DNA from: Clostridiaceae bacterium
GTDB taxonomy: Bacteria; Bacillota; Clostridia; Acetivibrionales; DTU013
Length of the DNA stretch: 32,102 nucleotides
Reading direction: 5' to 3'
Assembly: GCA_012730015.1 (NCBI GenBank)
Contig: JAAYBT010000269.1
Coordinates: forward strand, 1 to 32,102
This document shows, in pieces, positions 7,769-17,077 of the stretch. The stretch's first letter is position 1. Each line of letters opens with the position of its first letter. The translations under genes and the position numbers were made by a program. The notes under the pieces are model-generated. The model was not told where the DNA came from. It did not search any database and saw only the letters and a program-made list of their open reading frames with translations.

Positions 7769-8722
7769 ATGGTAAAACGGGTTTTTGTAGACGGCAGAGA
7801 AGGAACCACGGGACTACAGATTGATGAGCGCCTGCATGGACGCACAGACATCGAACTGATATATATAGATCCGGAAAAAAGGAAGGATGTTAGTGAAAGA
7901 AGAAAGCTTATAAATGAAGCAGATATAGTGTTCCTATGCCTACCCGACGACGCGGCAAGGGAATCGGTTTCTCTCGTGGAAAATAGCAGGACCCGAGTCA
8001 TTGATGCCAGTACGGCTCACAGAACAAATGACGCATGGGCATACGGTTTTCCCGAGCTAAGCCATGCACATAGAGAAAAAATAATGAATTCCTCCAGGGT
8101 CGCAGTGCCCGGCTGTTACGCTACCGGATTTAATGCGCTTATGTTTCCACTTATTAATGAAGGAATCGTGCCAAGGGATTATCCCCTAACCTGTCATGCA
8201 GTGTCAGGCTATAGCGGCGGCGGGAAAAAAAGAATTGCCGAGTATGCCGCCAATCCTATGGATGAATCCTTGAAAAGCCCCAGATTTTATGCATTGGCAC
8301 TGCAGCACAAGCATATACCAGAGATGCAGAAGGTATCAGGCCTTTCGCAGGCACCCCTGTTTACGCCAATAATAGGAGCATATTATAAGGGTATGACAGT
8401 AGCGATACCCCTTTACACAAGGCTTTTACCCGGGAAAAGCAGCGGAGCCTCTATAGCCGATTTTCTCGAATCCTGGTATAAGGGACAACGCTTCATTAAA
8501 GTATTCCCCTTTAATTCGGAGGGCGGAATAGAGGACGGTTTTCTAAGCGCAACAGGCTGTAACGATACAAACATTCTTGAAATATACGTTTGTGGCAATG
8601 ATGACCACATACTACTAACAGCAAGGCTGGATAACCTGGGTAAAGGTGCCTCGGGTGCCGCCGTTCAGTGTATGAACATCATGCTTGGACTTGATGAATT
8701 CATTGGATTGGAGTGGTATTGA
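7769..8722 (+). CDS. argC: N-acetyl-gamma-glutamyl-phosphate reductase (short form 2)
   Basis: ArgC reduces N-acetylglutamyl phosphate to the semialdehyde with NADPH, the third step of arginine synthesis. The 317-residue protein is the shorter form of ArgC; the common form is about 345 residues. The N-terminal nucleotide-binding element is VFVDGREGTTGLQI (5-18). The catalytic cysteine is Cys116 in VAVPGCYATGFNAL. SGYSGGGKKRIAEYA and the histidines in ALQHKHIPEM form the substrate side. The ATG at 7769 follows an AGAAAGGG site. It is the first gene of the arginine cluster, and argB follows with only three bases between stop and start. Form 2 is less common in Clostridia, and argJ, often next to argC, is absent here. 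Confidence 0.95.
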   Translation: MVKRVFVDGREGTTGLQIDERLHGRTDIELIYIDPEKRKDVSERRKLINEADIVFLCLPDDAARESVSLVENSRTRVIDASTAHRTNDAWAYGFPELSHAHREKIMNSSRVAVPGCYATGFNALMFPLINEGIVPRDYPLTCHAVSGYSGGGKKRIAEYAANPMDESLKSPRFYALALQHKHIPEMQKVSGLSQAPLFTPIIGAYYKGMTVAIPLYTRLLPGKSSGASIADFLESWYKGQRFIKVFPFNSEGGIEDGFLSATGCNDTNILEIYVCGNDDHILLTARLDNLGKGASGAAVQCMNIMLGLDEFIGLEWY

Positions 8723-8725
8723 TTG

Positions 8726-9628
8726 ATGGAAGAAATCATAAAAAAAGCGGAAATACTAATCGAAGCACTGCCATATATACAGAAGCTGCACGGAGCAACT
8801 GTTGTAATTAAATACGGTGGTAATGCAATGATTAGTGAGGACTTAAAAAATGCGGTAATAGAAGATATTACGCTGCTTAAGTTCATAGGGTTAAATCCGG
8901 TCATTGTACATGGCGGCGGTCCGGACATTACCAGAACACTGGATAAGCTGAATGTTAAGAGCGAATTCGTAAATGGTCTTCGAGTTACAGGAGAAGAGAC
9001 AATTGAAATTGCCCAGATGGTTTTGGTCGGAAAGACAAACAAGGAAATCGTTTCCCTGGTAAATAAAAAAGGCGGAAAAGCCATAGGCCTATGCGGCGTT
9101 GACGGAAATCTGATCGAATGCGAGCAATACAAGCCTCTTGTCGATGGCAAAGAAAAGGACATCGGCTATGTTGGCAAGATTACAAATATTAACTCCAAAT
9201 TACTGGAATTTGTCGCAACCGACGAATACATACCGGTCATTGCCCCCATCGGCGTAGGAAAAAACGGACACAGCTATAATATCAATGCCGACACTGTAGC
9301 CGGAGAAGTTGCCATTGCATTGAAGGCCGAGAAGCTCATGCTGCTGACAGATGTAGAAGGAGTTAAAATGACCGAGGACAGTAAAAGCGTTCTTTCAGCA
9401 TTAACGGCGGATGAAGTGCATGACCTGATTGACAAGAACATAATAACAGGCGGGATGATTCCGAAGGTACTTGGTTGCCTTGATGCATTGGACAAAGGCG
9501 TAGGCAGGACACATATCATGGATGGAAGAATACCCCACTGCATATTACTGGAGATCTTCACCAACAAGGGCATCGGCACCATGATCATGCGTGAAAAGGT
9601 GCTCTATCACAAGAATGAGAGATTGTGA
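8726..9628 (+). CDS. argB: Acetylglutamate kinase
   Basis: This 300-residue protein phosphorylates N-acetylglutamate with ATP, the second step of arginine synthesis. The motifs are [10 protein letters not shown] (phosphate-binding Lys and Gly residues) near 27-36, [10 protein letters not shown] for substrate binding near 65-74, [12 protein letters not shown] near 189-200, and LTDVEGV. An N-terminal helix ([19 protein letters not shown]) before the kinase core is the element that in arginine-inhibited hexameric enzymes interlaces the dimers, so feedback inhibition by arginine is likely. I choose the ATG at 8726 rather than the adjacent TTG at 8723, because GGAGTGG is then about nine bases away. 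It is almost contiguous with argC. Confidence 0.96.
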   Translation: MEEIIKKAEILIEALPYIQKLHGATVVIKYGGNAMISEDLKNAVIEDITLLKFIGLNPVIVHGGGPDITRTLDKLNVKSEFVNGLRVTGEETIEIAQMVLVGKTNKEIVSLVNKKGGKAIGLCGVDGNLIECEQYKPLVDGKEKDIGYVGKITNINSKLLEFVATDEYIPVIAPIGVGKNGHSYNINADTVAGEVAIALKAEKLMLLTDVEGVKMTEDSKSVLSALTADEVHDLIDKNIITGGMIPKVLGCLDALDKGVGRTHIMDGRIPHCILLEIFTNKGIGTMIMREKVLYHKNERL

Positions 9629-9734
9629 TAGGTCATGGCACATTCCCTGAATAGCCGATGGAAATGTCTGGTTAAGTGGTGTCGGAATCTTTCCGATATA
9701 GGTTTTTGGATAGTATTATCGGGAGGTGGTATTT

Positions 9735-10400
9735 ATGGACGCCTCGATAGTGCCCAATATCCTTAAAGAGGGCATGATGGTCGGGGTCAAGGCCGGTTCA
9801 AACGCATTATGGCACTCAAGTGTTATATATGAGGTTGAAGAACGCTCTATACGCATCCCATACGTAGAAGAGTATATGAAGGATATTGAACCAGGCTCCC
9901 CCCTATATGTAAAAAGCTCTAGCGATTATTTCATCTATTACTTCACCGGAAAGGTAAAAACCCTTGATAGCAATATGCCTGAAAGTGTCTGCTCCGAGCT
10001 GGACAGCGTAGAAGAAATAATAAATACCCGTCTTTTTCCCCGTTATGATGTAAAATTGAAAGCTACTCTTAGACCGGTCTGGGACGATGATACCTATGAA
10101 GGCACTGTGACGGATATTTCCTATGGCGGTACAGCTTTCGTCAGCGAGCACAAATTTGATAATAATGAAAGTATTGAAATGATCCTTTACCTGCCAGACG
10201 ACGTCAACGTTAAGGTCACAGGAAAGGTCGTAAGACGAAGAAGCAGTGCAAGCAATAGAATTGATCACGCCGCTCAGTTTATAGAGTGCGATAACATAAG
10301 CAATAAGCAGCTTTCGTCGTATTTTTCGCATCTTGAGGACGAGGCATTAAAAATCTATGAGCAATTCATAAGTGAATACAAAAATAGATACACTAAATAG
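9735..10400 (+). CDS. PilZ-domain cyclic-di-GMP effector (YcgR-like layout)
   Basis: This 221-residue soluble protein has an N-terminal YcgR-type beta-barrel region (about residues 1-95; EGMMVGVKAGSNALWHSSVI and related strands) and a C-terminal PilZ domain from about residue 98. Both c-di-GMP-binding motifs are intact: RLFPR (RxxxR) near residues 98-102, and DISYGG (D/NxSxxG) near 130. It should therefore bind c-di-GMP. The ATG at 9735 has GGGAGG nine bases upstream; an in-frame GTG at 9726 overlaps that site and is unlikely. The gene sits between argB and argD in the same direction, and its stop codon is immediately followed by the argD promoter. YcgR-like proteins usually act on flagella or surface structures. 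A link to arginine synthesis is unknown. Confidence 0.88.
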   Translation: MDASIVPNILKEGMMVGVKAGSNALWHSSVIYEVEERSIRIPYVEEYMKDIEPGSPLYVKSSSDYFIYYFTGKVKTLDSNMPESVCSELDSVEEIINTRLFPRYDVKLKATLRPVWDDDTYEGTVTDISYGGTAFVSEHKFDNNESIEMILYLPDDVNVKVTGKVVRRRSSASNRIDHAAQFIECDNISNKQLSSYFSHLEDEALKIYEQFISEYKNRYTK

Positions 10401-10401
10401 T

Positions 10402-10440
10402 ATTGCATTTTTATTCATTTCTATGTATAATTATGAATAC
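10402..10440 (+). promoter_or_regulatory. argD promoter with ARG-box-like operators (near-copy of the argC promoter)
   Basis: TTGCAT (10403-10408) and TATAAT (10426-10431) are exactly 17 bases apart. The -35 region reads TTGCATTTTTATTCAT, whose reverse complement ATGAATAAAAATGCAA is an excellent fit to the Bacillus AhrC/ArgR box. A second box, TGTATAATTATGAATA, overlaps the -10. From TTGCAT onward 30 of 38 bases match the argC promoter by my count. The site begins directly after the stop codon of the PilZ gene, so argD-carAB-argF can be transcribed independently of argCB. Confidence 0.85.
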
Positions 10441-10485
10441 TATAATAAAAGACTAGAGTCTTTGAAAGAAAAAGGAGCTGGTATT

Positions 10486-11685
10486 ATGAACCTGACAAAA
10501 ATTATGGAGATGGATTCCAATTATTATATGAATACCTTCGGCAGAAGAAGTCCCGTGTGCTTTGAATATGGTAAGGGAATGAAGCTGTACGACACAAATG
10601 GCCGCGAATACTACGACTTTCTTGCCGGTATAGCCGTTAGCGCTCTCGGGCACAGCCATCCTGCGCTTGTAGAAGCCATCAAGTCCCAGGCTGAGAAATT
10701 CATACACTGCACAAACCTATACTATATAGAATCTCAGGCAAAGCTTGCTAAGCTGCTGGTAGAAATTTCATGCGCAGATCGTGTTTTCTTCGCAAACAGC
10801 GGCGCTGAAGCAAATGAAGGCGCCTTCAAGCTGGCAAAAATTTATTATAAGAAAAATGGCATGCCGGAGAAGTTCGGCATCATAACACTGAAAAATTCCT
10901 TCCACGGGAGGACACTTACGACAGTTGCAGCCACTGGTCAGGAGAAATATCAAAAGCCTTATGCGCCTCTCATGCCCGGCTTCAAGCACGTACCGCTCAA
11001 TGACCTCGACGCACTAGAAGCAGCTGTGGATGATGAGACCTGTGCAATAATGATGGAGCCCATACAAGGCGAAAGCGGCGTCTATCCTGCTGATATAGAG
11101 TATGTCAGGGCAGTAAGGAAGCTTTGCGACGAAAAGGGCCTGCTCCTGATATTTGATGAGATACAAACAGGAATAGGGAGAACCGGCAAGCTTTTCGGAT
11201 ATGAGCATTTCGGAGTTGAGCCTGATATCTTTACCCTTGCCAAGGCCCTGGCCGGGGGGGTTCCTTTTGGCGCACTATGCGCAAAGGAACATGTCGCATC
11301 TGCCTTCGAGCCGGGCGACCATGGAACTACCTTTGGGGGTAACCCTCTGGCATGTTCAGCCTCCCTTGCTGTCCTGAATACTATCCTGGATGATAATCTA
11401 TGTGATAACGCAAGGGAGATGGGGCTATATTTTAGAAGCAGCCTGGAGAAAATAGCAAAGAAGCTCAACGCTATATCTGAAATACGCGGTGTTGGCCTAA
11501 TGATTGGCATCCAGCTGTCTGACAACAAGGCTGTGGAGGCTAAGAATAAGCTTTTCGAGAAAGGCTTTCTTGTAGGAAGCATCGGAAACAATATCATCCG
11601 CGTGCTCCCTCCCCTAATCGTAACAAAAGCCGATATTGATCTGTTTTCCTCAGCCTTTGAAGAAGTGCTCGGACTCTTTATTTAG
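10486..11685 (+). CDS. argD: Acetylornithine aminotransferase
   Basis: This 399-residue class III PLP-dependent aminotransferase converts N-acetylglutamate semialdehyde plus glutamate to N-acetylornithine. NSGAEANEGAFKLAK (105-119) binds the PLP phosphate, SFHGRT (138-143) is present, and Asp224 in IFDEIQTGIGRTG contacts the PLP nitrogen. The Schiff-base lysine is Lys253 in FTLAKALAGGVPFGA. HGTTFGGNPLACSASLAVL follows. The start is the ATG at 10486 with AAAGGAG upstream. A longer in-frame reading from about 10372 would run back through the promoter and into the PilZ gene, so it is rejected. It is the first gene after the second ARG-box promoter. Confidence 0.96.
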   Translation: MNLTKIMEMDSNYYMNTFGRRSPVCFEYGKGMKLYDTNGREYYDFLAGIAVSALGHSHPALVEAIKSQAEKFIHCTNLYYIESQAKLAKLLVEISCADRVFFANSGAEANEGAFKLAKIYYKKNGMPEKFGIITLKNSFHGRTLTTVAATGQEKYQKPYAPLMPGFKHVPLNDLDALEAAVDDETCAIMMEPIQGESGVYPADIEYVRAVRKLCDEKGLLLIFDEIQTGIGRTGKLFGYEHFGVEPDIFTLAKALAGGVPFGALCAKEHVASAFEPGDHGTTFGGNPLACSASLAVLNTILDDNLCDNAREMGLYFRSSLEKIAKKLNAISEIRGVGLMIGIQLSDNKAVEAKNKLFEKGFLVGSIGNNIIRVLPPLIVTKADIDLFSSAFEEVLGLFI

Positions 11686-11753
11686 GCAGGGATTACTTTA
11701 ACTGATAGTATTCTTGGAGCAATTAATAAAAAGTTGAGTAAGGAGCGCTAAAC

Positions 11754-12809
11754 ATGAAGTCAGTCCTAGTTCTTGAAGATGGAACCTACTTCCCCGGTAA
11801 AGGCTTCGGCCAAAAGGGCGAGGTCGTCGGTGAGGTAGTCTTTAATACCTGCATGACAGGCTATCAGGAAATTATAACTAACCCGTCCAATCATGGTCAA
11901 ATAGTCACAATGACTTATCCCCTGGTTGGAAACTACGGTTTCAATACACAGGATAATGAATCCTCTAAAGCTCATGTGCAGGGGTTTATTGTCAAGGAGC
12001 TTTGTGAGCACCCAAACAACTGGCGAAATTCCATCGGTACAAACGAGTATTTTCAGAAAAATAATATTGTTGGTCTCAAAGGGATTGATACCAGAGCACT
12101 GACGCAGCATATCCGCGACCATGGAAGTATGTACGGTATTATTTCCACAGAGCTGGGAAATGTTGATATTTTGTTGGAAAGGCTGGAGGAAAAGAAGCAG
12201 AGCCTGCAAAATCCTGTCATGGAAGTGACCACGAAGAAGGCAGTTCATATAACAGGGACTGGCAAGAGAGTTGTAGTGCTTGATCTGGGGGTTAAGCATT
12301 CCATTATCAGGTATTTGGAAAAGCATCAGTGCCACATTACTATTATGCCCGCTACCTCCGCATTTGAAGATATAATGGCCTGCAACCCCGATGGTATACT
12401 GGTGTCCAACGGGCCCGGCAATCCCAAGGACCTGCCTGAGATAAAGCAGCTACTGGAAAAGCTGATTGGCAAAAAGCCGCTGTTCGGAATCGGCCTGGGG
12501 CATCAGCTACTGGGGCTGGCTCTGGGAGGCAGCACATACAAGCTCAAGTTCGGTCACCACGGAGCAAATTATCCTGTTAAGGATTTCGTAACAGGGCGCT
12601 GCTACATCACTACACAGAATCATAATTATGCATTGAATAATGAAATCGGCGAAGATGTACAGATTATGCAAATCAATATAAATGACAATACGGTCGAAGG
12701 GTTCAGGCATAGATCGCTTCCCCTGCTAGGCGTGCAATATTATCCTGAAGGCGAAAAGGATTTGGGAGATTCGGCTTATATTTTTGAAGACTTCATAAAG
12801 ATGATCTAG
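11754..12809 (+). CDS. carA: Carbamoyl-phosphate synthase small subunit with a degenerate glutaminase site
   Basis: This 351-residue protein has the CarA N-terminal domain (GEVVFNTCMTGYQEI; FIVKELCEHPNNW; KGIDTRALTQHIRDHG) and a class I glutamine amidotransferase domain from about residue 170. The usual nucleophile motif GxCLGHQ reads FGIGLGHQ, so the catalytic cysteine is Gly247 (codon GGC at 12492-12494). The usual HPE motif reads YYPE, so the catalytic histidine is Tyr330; Glu332 remains. QNHN (288-291) and SNGPGNPKD are kept. Without Cys and His the protein should not hydrolyse glutamine, and the synthase would have to use free ammonia, as vertebrate CPS I does after losing its cysteine. 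The reading frame is otherwise intact, with AAGGAG before the ATG at 11754. carB starts 27 bases downstream. Confidence 0.93.
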   Translation: MKSVLVLEDGTYFPGKGFGQKGEVVGEVVFNTCMTGYQEIITNPSNHGQIVTMTYPLVGNYGFNTQDNESSKAHVQGFIVKELCEHPNNWRNSIGTNEYFQKNNIVGLKGIDTRALTQHIRDHGSMYGIISTELGNVDILLERLEEKKQSLQNPVMEVTTKKAVHITGTGKRVVVLDLGVKHSIIRYLEKHQCHITIMPATSAFEDIMACNPDGILVSNGPGNPKDLPEIKQLLEKLIGKKPLFGIGLGHQLLGLALGGSTYKLKFGHHGANYPVKDFVTGRCYITTQNHNYALNNEIGEDVQIMQININDNTVEGFRHRSLPLLGVQYYPEGEKDLGDSAYIFEDFIKMI

Positions 12810-12836
12810 CTCATCGGGGCTGTTTGGGGAGGGTAT

Positions 12837-15800
12837 ATGCCTAAAAGAATTGACATAAAGAAGGTTTTAGTAATAGGATCAGGTCCAATAATTATCGGGC
12901 AAGCCGCGGAATTTGATTATTCTGGAACTCAGGCCTGTAAATCTCTTAAGGAGGAAGGCATTGAAGTCGTCCTCGTAAATAGCAATCCTGCCACCATTAT
13001 GACTGACAGTGACACCGCTGATAAGATTTATATAGAGCCTATCACATTGGACTTCGTCAAAAAGATTATTGAGCGGGAGAAGCCCGACGGTATACTTGCA
13101 TCCCTTGGCGGACAGACGGGACTTAATATGGCTGTACAGCTTTCATCCGACGGAATACTGGATAGGATGGGGATCGAGCTTCTCGGGACATCTCTTACAT
13201 CCATTAAAAAGGCCGAGGATAGAGAGCTTTTCAAGCAGACAATGGAGTCAATCAATGAAAAGGTTCCTCACAGCGCTATTGTTAATACCCTGGAGGATGC
13301 CTTGGGCTTCGCCCAAAAGGTCGGCTTCCCAATCATTATTCGTCCAGCCTACACCCTGGGCGGAACCGGCGGCGGCATTGCGCAAAACATGGAGGAGTTC
13401 AGGTATATCTGCGGAAAGGGCCTGAAGCTGAGCATGATTCATCAGGTCCTATTAGAGCAGAGTGTTTCAGGGTGGAAGGAAATTGAATTTGAGGTCATGC
13501 GGGACGGCGCCGACAATTGCATTATCATATGCAGTATGGAGAATCTGGATCCGGTGGGTGTTCATACCGGCGACAGCATTGTTGTGGCCCCCTGCCAAAC
13601 ATTATCCGATGTTGAGTACAGGATGCTCCGCACAGCTTCGATTAAGATAATCAGGGCCCTTGAGATAAAGGGCGGATGCAATATCCAATTTGCACTTAAC
13701 CCCAACAGCTATGAATATGTAGTCATTGAGGTCAATCCGAGAGTCAGCCGCTCAAGCGCTCTTGCTTCGAAAGCGACCGGCTACCCTATTGCCCGGGTAA
13801 CATCAAAAATAGCCATCGGCATGAACCTGGATGAAATAAGAAACTCCGTCACCCAGAGTACCTACGCCTGCTTTGAGCCTACAATAGACTATATTGTCAC
13901 AAAGGTCCCCCGCTGGCCTTTTGATAAATTTACCTTTGCCGACCGTTCCCTGGGGACGCAGATGAAAGCAACCGGCGAGGTCATGGCTATTGGCAGAACC
14001 TTTGAGGAGTCTTTGCTCAAAGCCATAGATTCCCTGGATATAAAGCTCAATTATCAGCTCGGGCTGAAATTATTTGACAATAAGACAGTGGATGAGCTGC
14101 TGGATATACTAAAAACTCCAAGGGATGAGCGAATTTTTGCTATTTTCAAAGCCCTTCAGAAGGGTATATCCGTAGAGCAGATTGTATATCTCACCAAGGT
14201 GGACAGCTTCTTTATACGTAAGCTGCAGAATATCGTTCAGCTTGCCGACGAGGTTAAAAATGCTGGTATTGCATGGCTGGATTATGACCTTTATATAAGG
14301 GCAAAGAAAATCGGTTTTGGGGACTCTTATATTGCAAACCTGGTAAATGTACCCCTGGATACGGTGCTGGAGCTGAGGGAGAAATACCCCATCACGCCTG
14401 TTTACAAAATTGTAGACACCTGCGCAGGGGAATTTGAGGCAGTCACCCCCTACTACTACTCTACCTATGAGGATCGGGACGATGTAATTGTGTCCGACAG
14501 GAGAAAGGTTCTTGTAATAGGCTCCGGTCCTATCAGGATTGGCCAGGGAATAGAGTTTGACTACTGCAGCGTACAATGCGTGAGAACCTTAAGAGAGCTC
14601 GGCATAGAGTCCATCATTATTAATAACAACCCGGAAACTGTCAGCACAGATTTTGACACCTCCGACAAGCTTTACTTCGAGCCGCTGACAAAGGAGTGCG
14701 TTCTGGATATCATTAGCAAGGAAAAGCCTGAGGGTGTTATTGTGCAATTTGGGGGCCAGACCTCCATCAATATAGCAGAAACCCTGCACAAGGATGATGT
14801 TAAGATACTGGGAACCACGATAGAAAGCATTGATGTAGCCGAGGACAGGGATAAATTCCTAAAGCTGCTTGAAGAGCTGGACATACCGATTCCGCAAGGA
14901 AGCACTGCCTTTTCAGTTGACCAGGCAATATCTATTGCCAACAGGATTGGATACCCGGTCCTTGTCAGGCCGTCCTATGTGCTCGGAGGGCGGGCTATGG
15001 AAATAGTATATAATGATAGTTCACTGGAGGATTATATGAAGATGGCTGTTGGCTTGTCATCCTCATCTAAACATCCCATACTCATAGACAAGTATATTAG
15101 GGGGACTGAGGCAGAGGTTGACGGCATATGCGACGGCGAGGATGTGCTTATTCCCGGAATTTTTCAGCACGTTGAGAGAGCCGGCGTCCACTCCGGCGAC
15201 AGTATTGCAATATATCCGCCCCATACACTGTCACAGGAAATCAAGGACACAATTACCGACTATACAATAAGGCTGGCAAAGGCACTGAAGACAGTAGGCC
15301 TATTCAATATTCAGTTTGTAATCGATGCGAATGGTAAGGTCTATGTAATTGAGGTTAATCCGCGCGCCAGCAGGACTATCCCCATTATGAGCAAAATCAC
15401 AGGAATCCCCATGGTTAATGTGGCTACTAAGCTGATTATGGGTGATACGCTGCGCAATCTCGGCTATAAGCCGGGTCTGGCAAAGGAACCCATCTTTACC
15501 GCCGTCAAGGCTCCTGTTTTCTCCTTTGCAAAGCTTCCTGCCCTGGATACCTTCCTGGGGCCGGAAATGAAGTCTACGGGCGAGGTCATGGGAGTAGACA
15601 AGGATTACAGCCTTGCCTTATACAAAGCTCTTATAGCCTCCGGCATCTCACTTCCAACAGGAGGAAGCGTACTGCTGGCAACAGGCGAGCGCGACAAATC
15701 GGACTGTATTTCCATTGCATCGAGGATGAGCAAGCTTGGCTTTAAGCTGCTGGTTGTTGAGGATAATTACCAATACCTTAAAGAGGAAGGCCTTTCGGTG

Positions 15801-16139
15801 GAATTGGTCATGGAAGAAAATGTCCTGGACTATATAAAGGATGACAAGGTTTCACTGGTCGTCAGCACCCCTGCAAAGGAAGGCGTTCCGGGCAGACTAG
15901 GTTTCTTTGTAAGAAGGACGGCAATGGAATATAATACTCCCTGTCTTACTTCCCTGGATACTACAAATGCGATTTTGGATGTGCTTGAGCATCTGGCCGG
16001 GCACGGCGATATAGAGGTTTATTCACTGGACGAATATTCAGTGCAGGCAGCCGAGGCGCAACCGGTAAATAGAGCCGAGCAGCTGTCGTCACAGCAAGCT
16101 GAGGCGGCGCAAAACGAAATTATATATATGAGGAGTTAA
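12837..16139 (+). CDS. carB: Carbamoyl-phosphate synthase large subunit
   Basis: This 1100-residue protein makes carbamoyl phosphate from bicarbonate, ammonia and two ATP. The first ATP-grasp half has [30 protein letters not shown] and [20 protein letters not shown]. The second has [33 protein letters not shown] and [20 protein letters not shown]. Both active sites look complete. The C-terminal effector (MGS-like) domain is about residues 940-1068. The phosphate-binding T-x-GTA-type motif seen in UMP/IMP-regulated enzymes is replaced by [11 protein letters not shown] near 971-981, and the later N-T-x-S-G element by VSTPAKEG. Control by UMP is therefore unlikely, which fits an arginine-dedicated enzyme. 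A low-complexity tail of about 30 residues follows. A GGGGAGGG site precedes the ATG, and argF follows within five bases. Confidence 0.96.
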   Translation: MPKRIDIKKVLVIGSGPIIIGQAAEFDYSGTQACKSLKEEGIEVVLVNSNPATIMTDSDTADKIYIEPITLDFVKKIIEREKPDGILASLGGQTGLNMAVQLSSDGILDRMGIELLGTSLTSIKKAEDRELFKQTMESINEKVPHSAIVNTLEDALGFAQKVGFPIIIRPAYTLGGTGGGIAQNMEEFRYICGKGLKLSMIHQVLLEQSVSGWKEIEFEVMRDGADNCIIICSMENLDPVGVHTGDSIVVAPCQTLSDVEYRMLRTASIKIIRALEIKGGCNIQFALNPNSYEYVVIEVNPRVSRSSALASKATGYPIARVTSKIAIGMNLDEIRNSVTQSTYACFEPTIDYIVTKVPRWPFDKFTFADRSLGTQMKATGEVMAIGRTFEESLLKAIDSLDIKLNYQLGLKLFDNKTVDELLDILKTPRDERIFAIFKALQKGISVEQIVYLTKVDSFFIRKLQNIVQLADEVKNAGIAWLDYDLYIRAKKIGFGDSYIANLVNVPLDTVLELREKYPITPVYKIVDTCAGEFEAVTPYYYSTYEDRDDVIVSDRRKVLVIGSGPIRIGQGIEFDYCSVQCVRTLRELGIESIIINNNPETVSTDFDTSDKLYFEPLTKECVLDIISKEKPEGVIVQFGGQTSINIAETLHKDDVKILGTTIESIDVAEDRDKFLKLLEELDIPIPQGSTAFSVDQAISIANRIGYPVLVRPSYVLGGRAMEIVYNDSSLEDYMKMAVGLSSSSKHPILIDKYIRGTEAEVDGICDGEDVLIPGIFQHVERAGVHSGDSIAIYPPHTLSQEIKDTITDYTIRLAKALKTVGLFNIQFVIDANGKVYVIEVNPRASRTIPIMSKITGIPMVNVATKLIMGDTLRNLGYKPGLAKEPIFTAVKAPVFSFAKLPALDTFLGPEMKSTGEVMGVDKDYSLALYKALIASGISLPTGGSVLLATGERDKSDCISIASRMSKLGFKLLVVEDNYQYLKEEGLSVELVMEENVLDYIKDDKVSLVVSTPAKEGVPGRLGFFVRRTAMEYNTPCLTSLDTTNAILDVLEHLAGHGDIEVYSLDEYSVQAAEAQPVNRAEQLSSQQAEAAQNEIIYMRS

Positions 16140-16143
16140 TGTG

Positions 16144-17061
16144 ATGAAACATTTAATTGACCTGAACGACCTGTCATACAATGAAATTGCAGACTTATTT
16201 ACACTGGCTGCAAAGCTGAAGAAACAGCTTAAAGAAGGGGTAGAACACCATATTCTCAAGGGTAAAACCCTCGCTATGATTTTCTCAAAGTCATCCACAA
16301 GAACCAGAGTGTCCTTCGAAGCGGGTATCTATCAGCTTGGAGGCTATCCGCTCTTTCTGAGCTCGAGCGACATTCAGCTCGGTCGCGGAGAAACCATACA
16401 TGATACAGCCAAGGTACTCTCACACTATGTCGATGGCATCATGATTAGAACCTTTAAACACAGCGACGTACTGGATCTGGCCAAGTACGGCTCAATTCCG
16501 GTCATTAACGGGTTAACGGACCTGATGCACCCTTGTCAGATACTGGCGGACCTCTTTACCATATATGAGTCAAAGGGCAGGTTGAAAGGTCTGAAGCTGG
16601 CTTATGTGGGCGACGGTAACAACGTGGCAAATTCTCTTTTGCACGGCTGCGCCAAAACCGGTGTTGACATATATGTTGCAACACCTGAGCAGTATGGCTG
16701 TAATCCCACGATTATTGAGCAGGCCAGACATGCGGCTGAAAAATCGGGCAGTAAAGTTGTAATCACGACAGATCCCGAGGAGGCTGCAAAGGACGCAGAC
16801 GTGATTTATACTGATACTTGGATTAGCATGGGCCAGGAGGATGAGAAGGAGCTGCGTGTAAAAACATTTATGTCATATCAGGTGAATGAAAAGCTCTTCT
16901 CGAAAGCTAAGAAGGATGCAATGTTCCTCCACTGTTTGCCTGCCTACAGGGGACTGGAGGTTACAGAAAGCATAATCGACGGGCCGAATTCAAATGTATT
17001 CGAAGAGGCAGAAAACAGGCTCCATGTGCAAAAAGCCATAATGGCAACGATAATGCAATGA
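16144..17061 (+). CDS. argF: Ornithine carbamoyltransferase
   Basis: This 305-residue enzyme joins carbamoyl phosphate to ornithine to give citrulline. SKSSTRTRVSFE (about 48-59) is the carbamoyl-phosphate loop, with MIRTFKHSD next. HPCQILADL near 130 binds both substrates. The ornithine side is made by DTWISMGQEDE and HCLPAYRG (Cys near residue 260), the pattern of anabolic ArgF. The ATG at 16144 is eight bases after AGGAG and is preferred over the GTG at 16141. It is the immediate consumer of the CarAB product and is nearly contiguous with carB, consistent with channeling of carbamoyl phosphate into arginine. argG and argH are not in the window. Confidence 0.96.
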   Translation: MKHLIDLNDLSYNEIADLFTLAAKLKKQLKEGVEHHILKGKTLAMIFSKSSTRTRVSFEAGIYQLGGYPLFLSSSDIQLGRGETIHDTAKVLSHYVDGIMIRTFKHSDVLDLAKYGSIPVINGLTDLMHPCQILADLFTIYESKGRLKGLKLAYVGDGNNVANSLLHGCAKTGVDIYVATPEQYGCNPTIIEQARHAAEKSGSKVVITTDPEEAAKDADVIYTDTWISMGQEDEKELRVKTFMSYQVNEKLFSKAKKDAMFLHCLPAYRGLEVTESIIDGPNSNVFEEAENRLHVQKAIMATIMQ

Positions 17062-17077
17062 GGAGAAATGGTGGATT

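Noticed and set aside
9682-9696. Hairpin TCGGAA-TCT-TTCCGA after argB as a terminator
   Set aside because: The 6-bp stem with a 3-base loop is followed by TATAGG before a short T run, which is a poor fit to an intrinsic terminator.
9629-9734. A c-di-GMP riboswitch upstream of the PilZ gene
   Set aside because: The conserved core sequences of the known c-di-GMP riboswitch classes are not present in this 106-base gap.
10372-10485. N-terminal extension of ArgD by 38 residues
   Set aside because: It would translate through the ARG-box promoter and overlap the PilZ gene. The ATG at 10486 has a good ribosome-binding site and matches the family.
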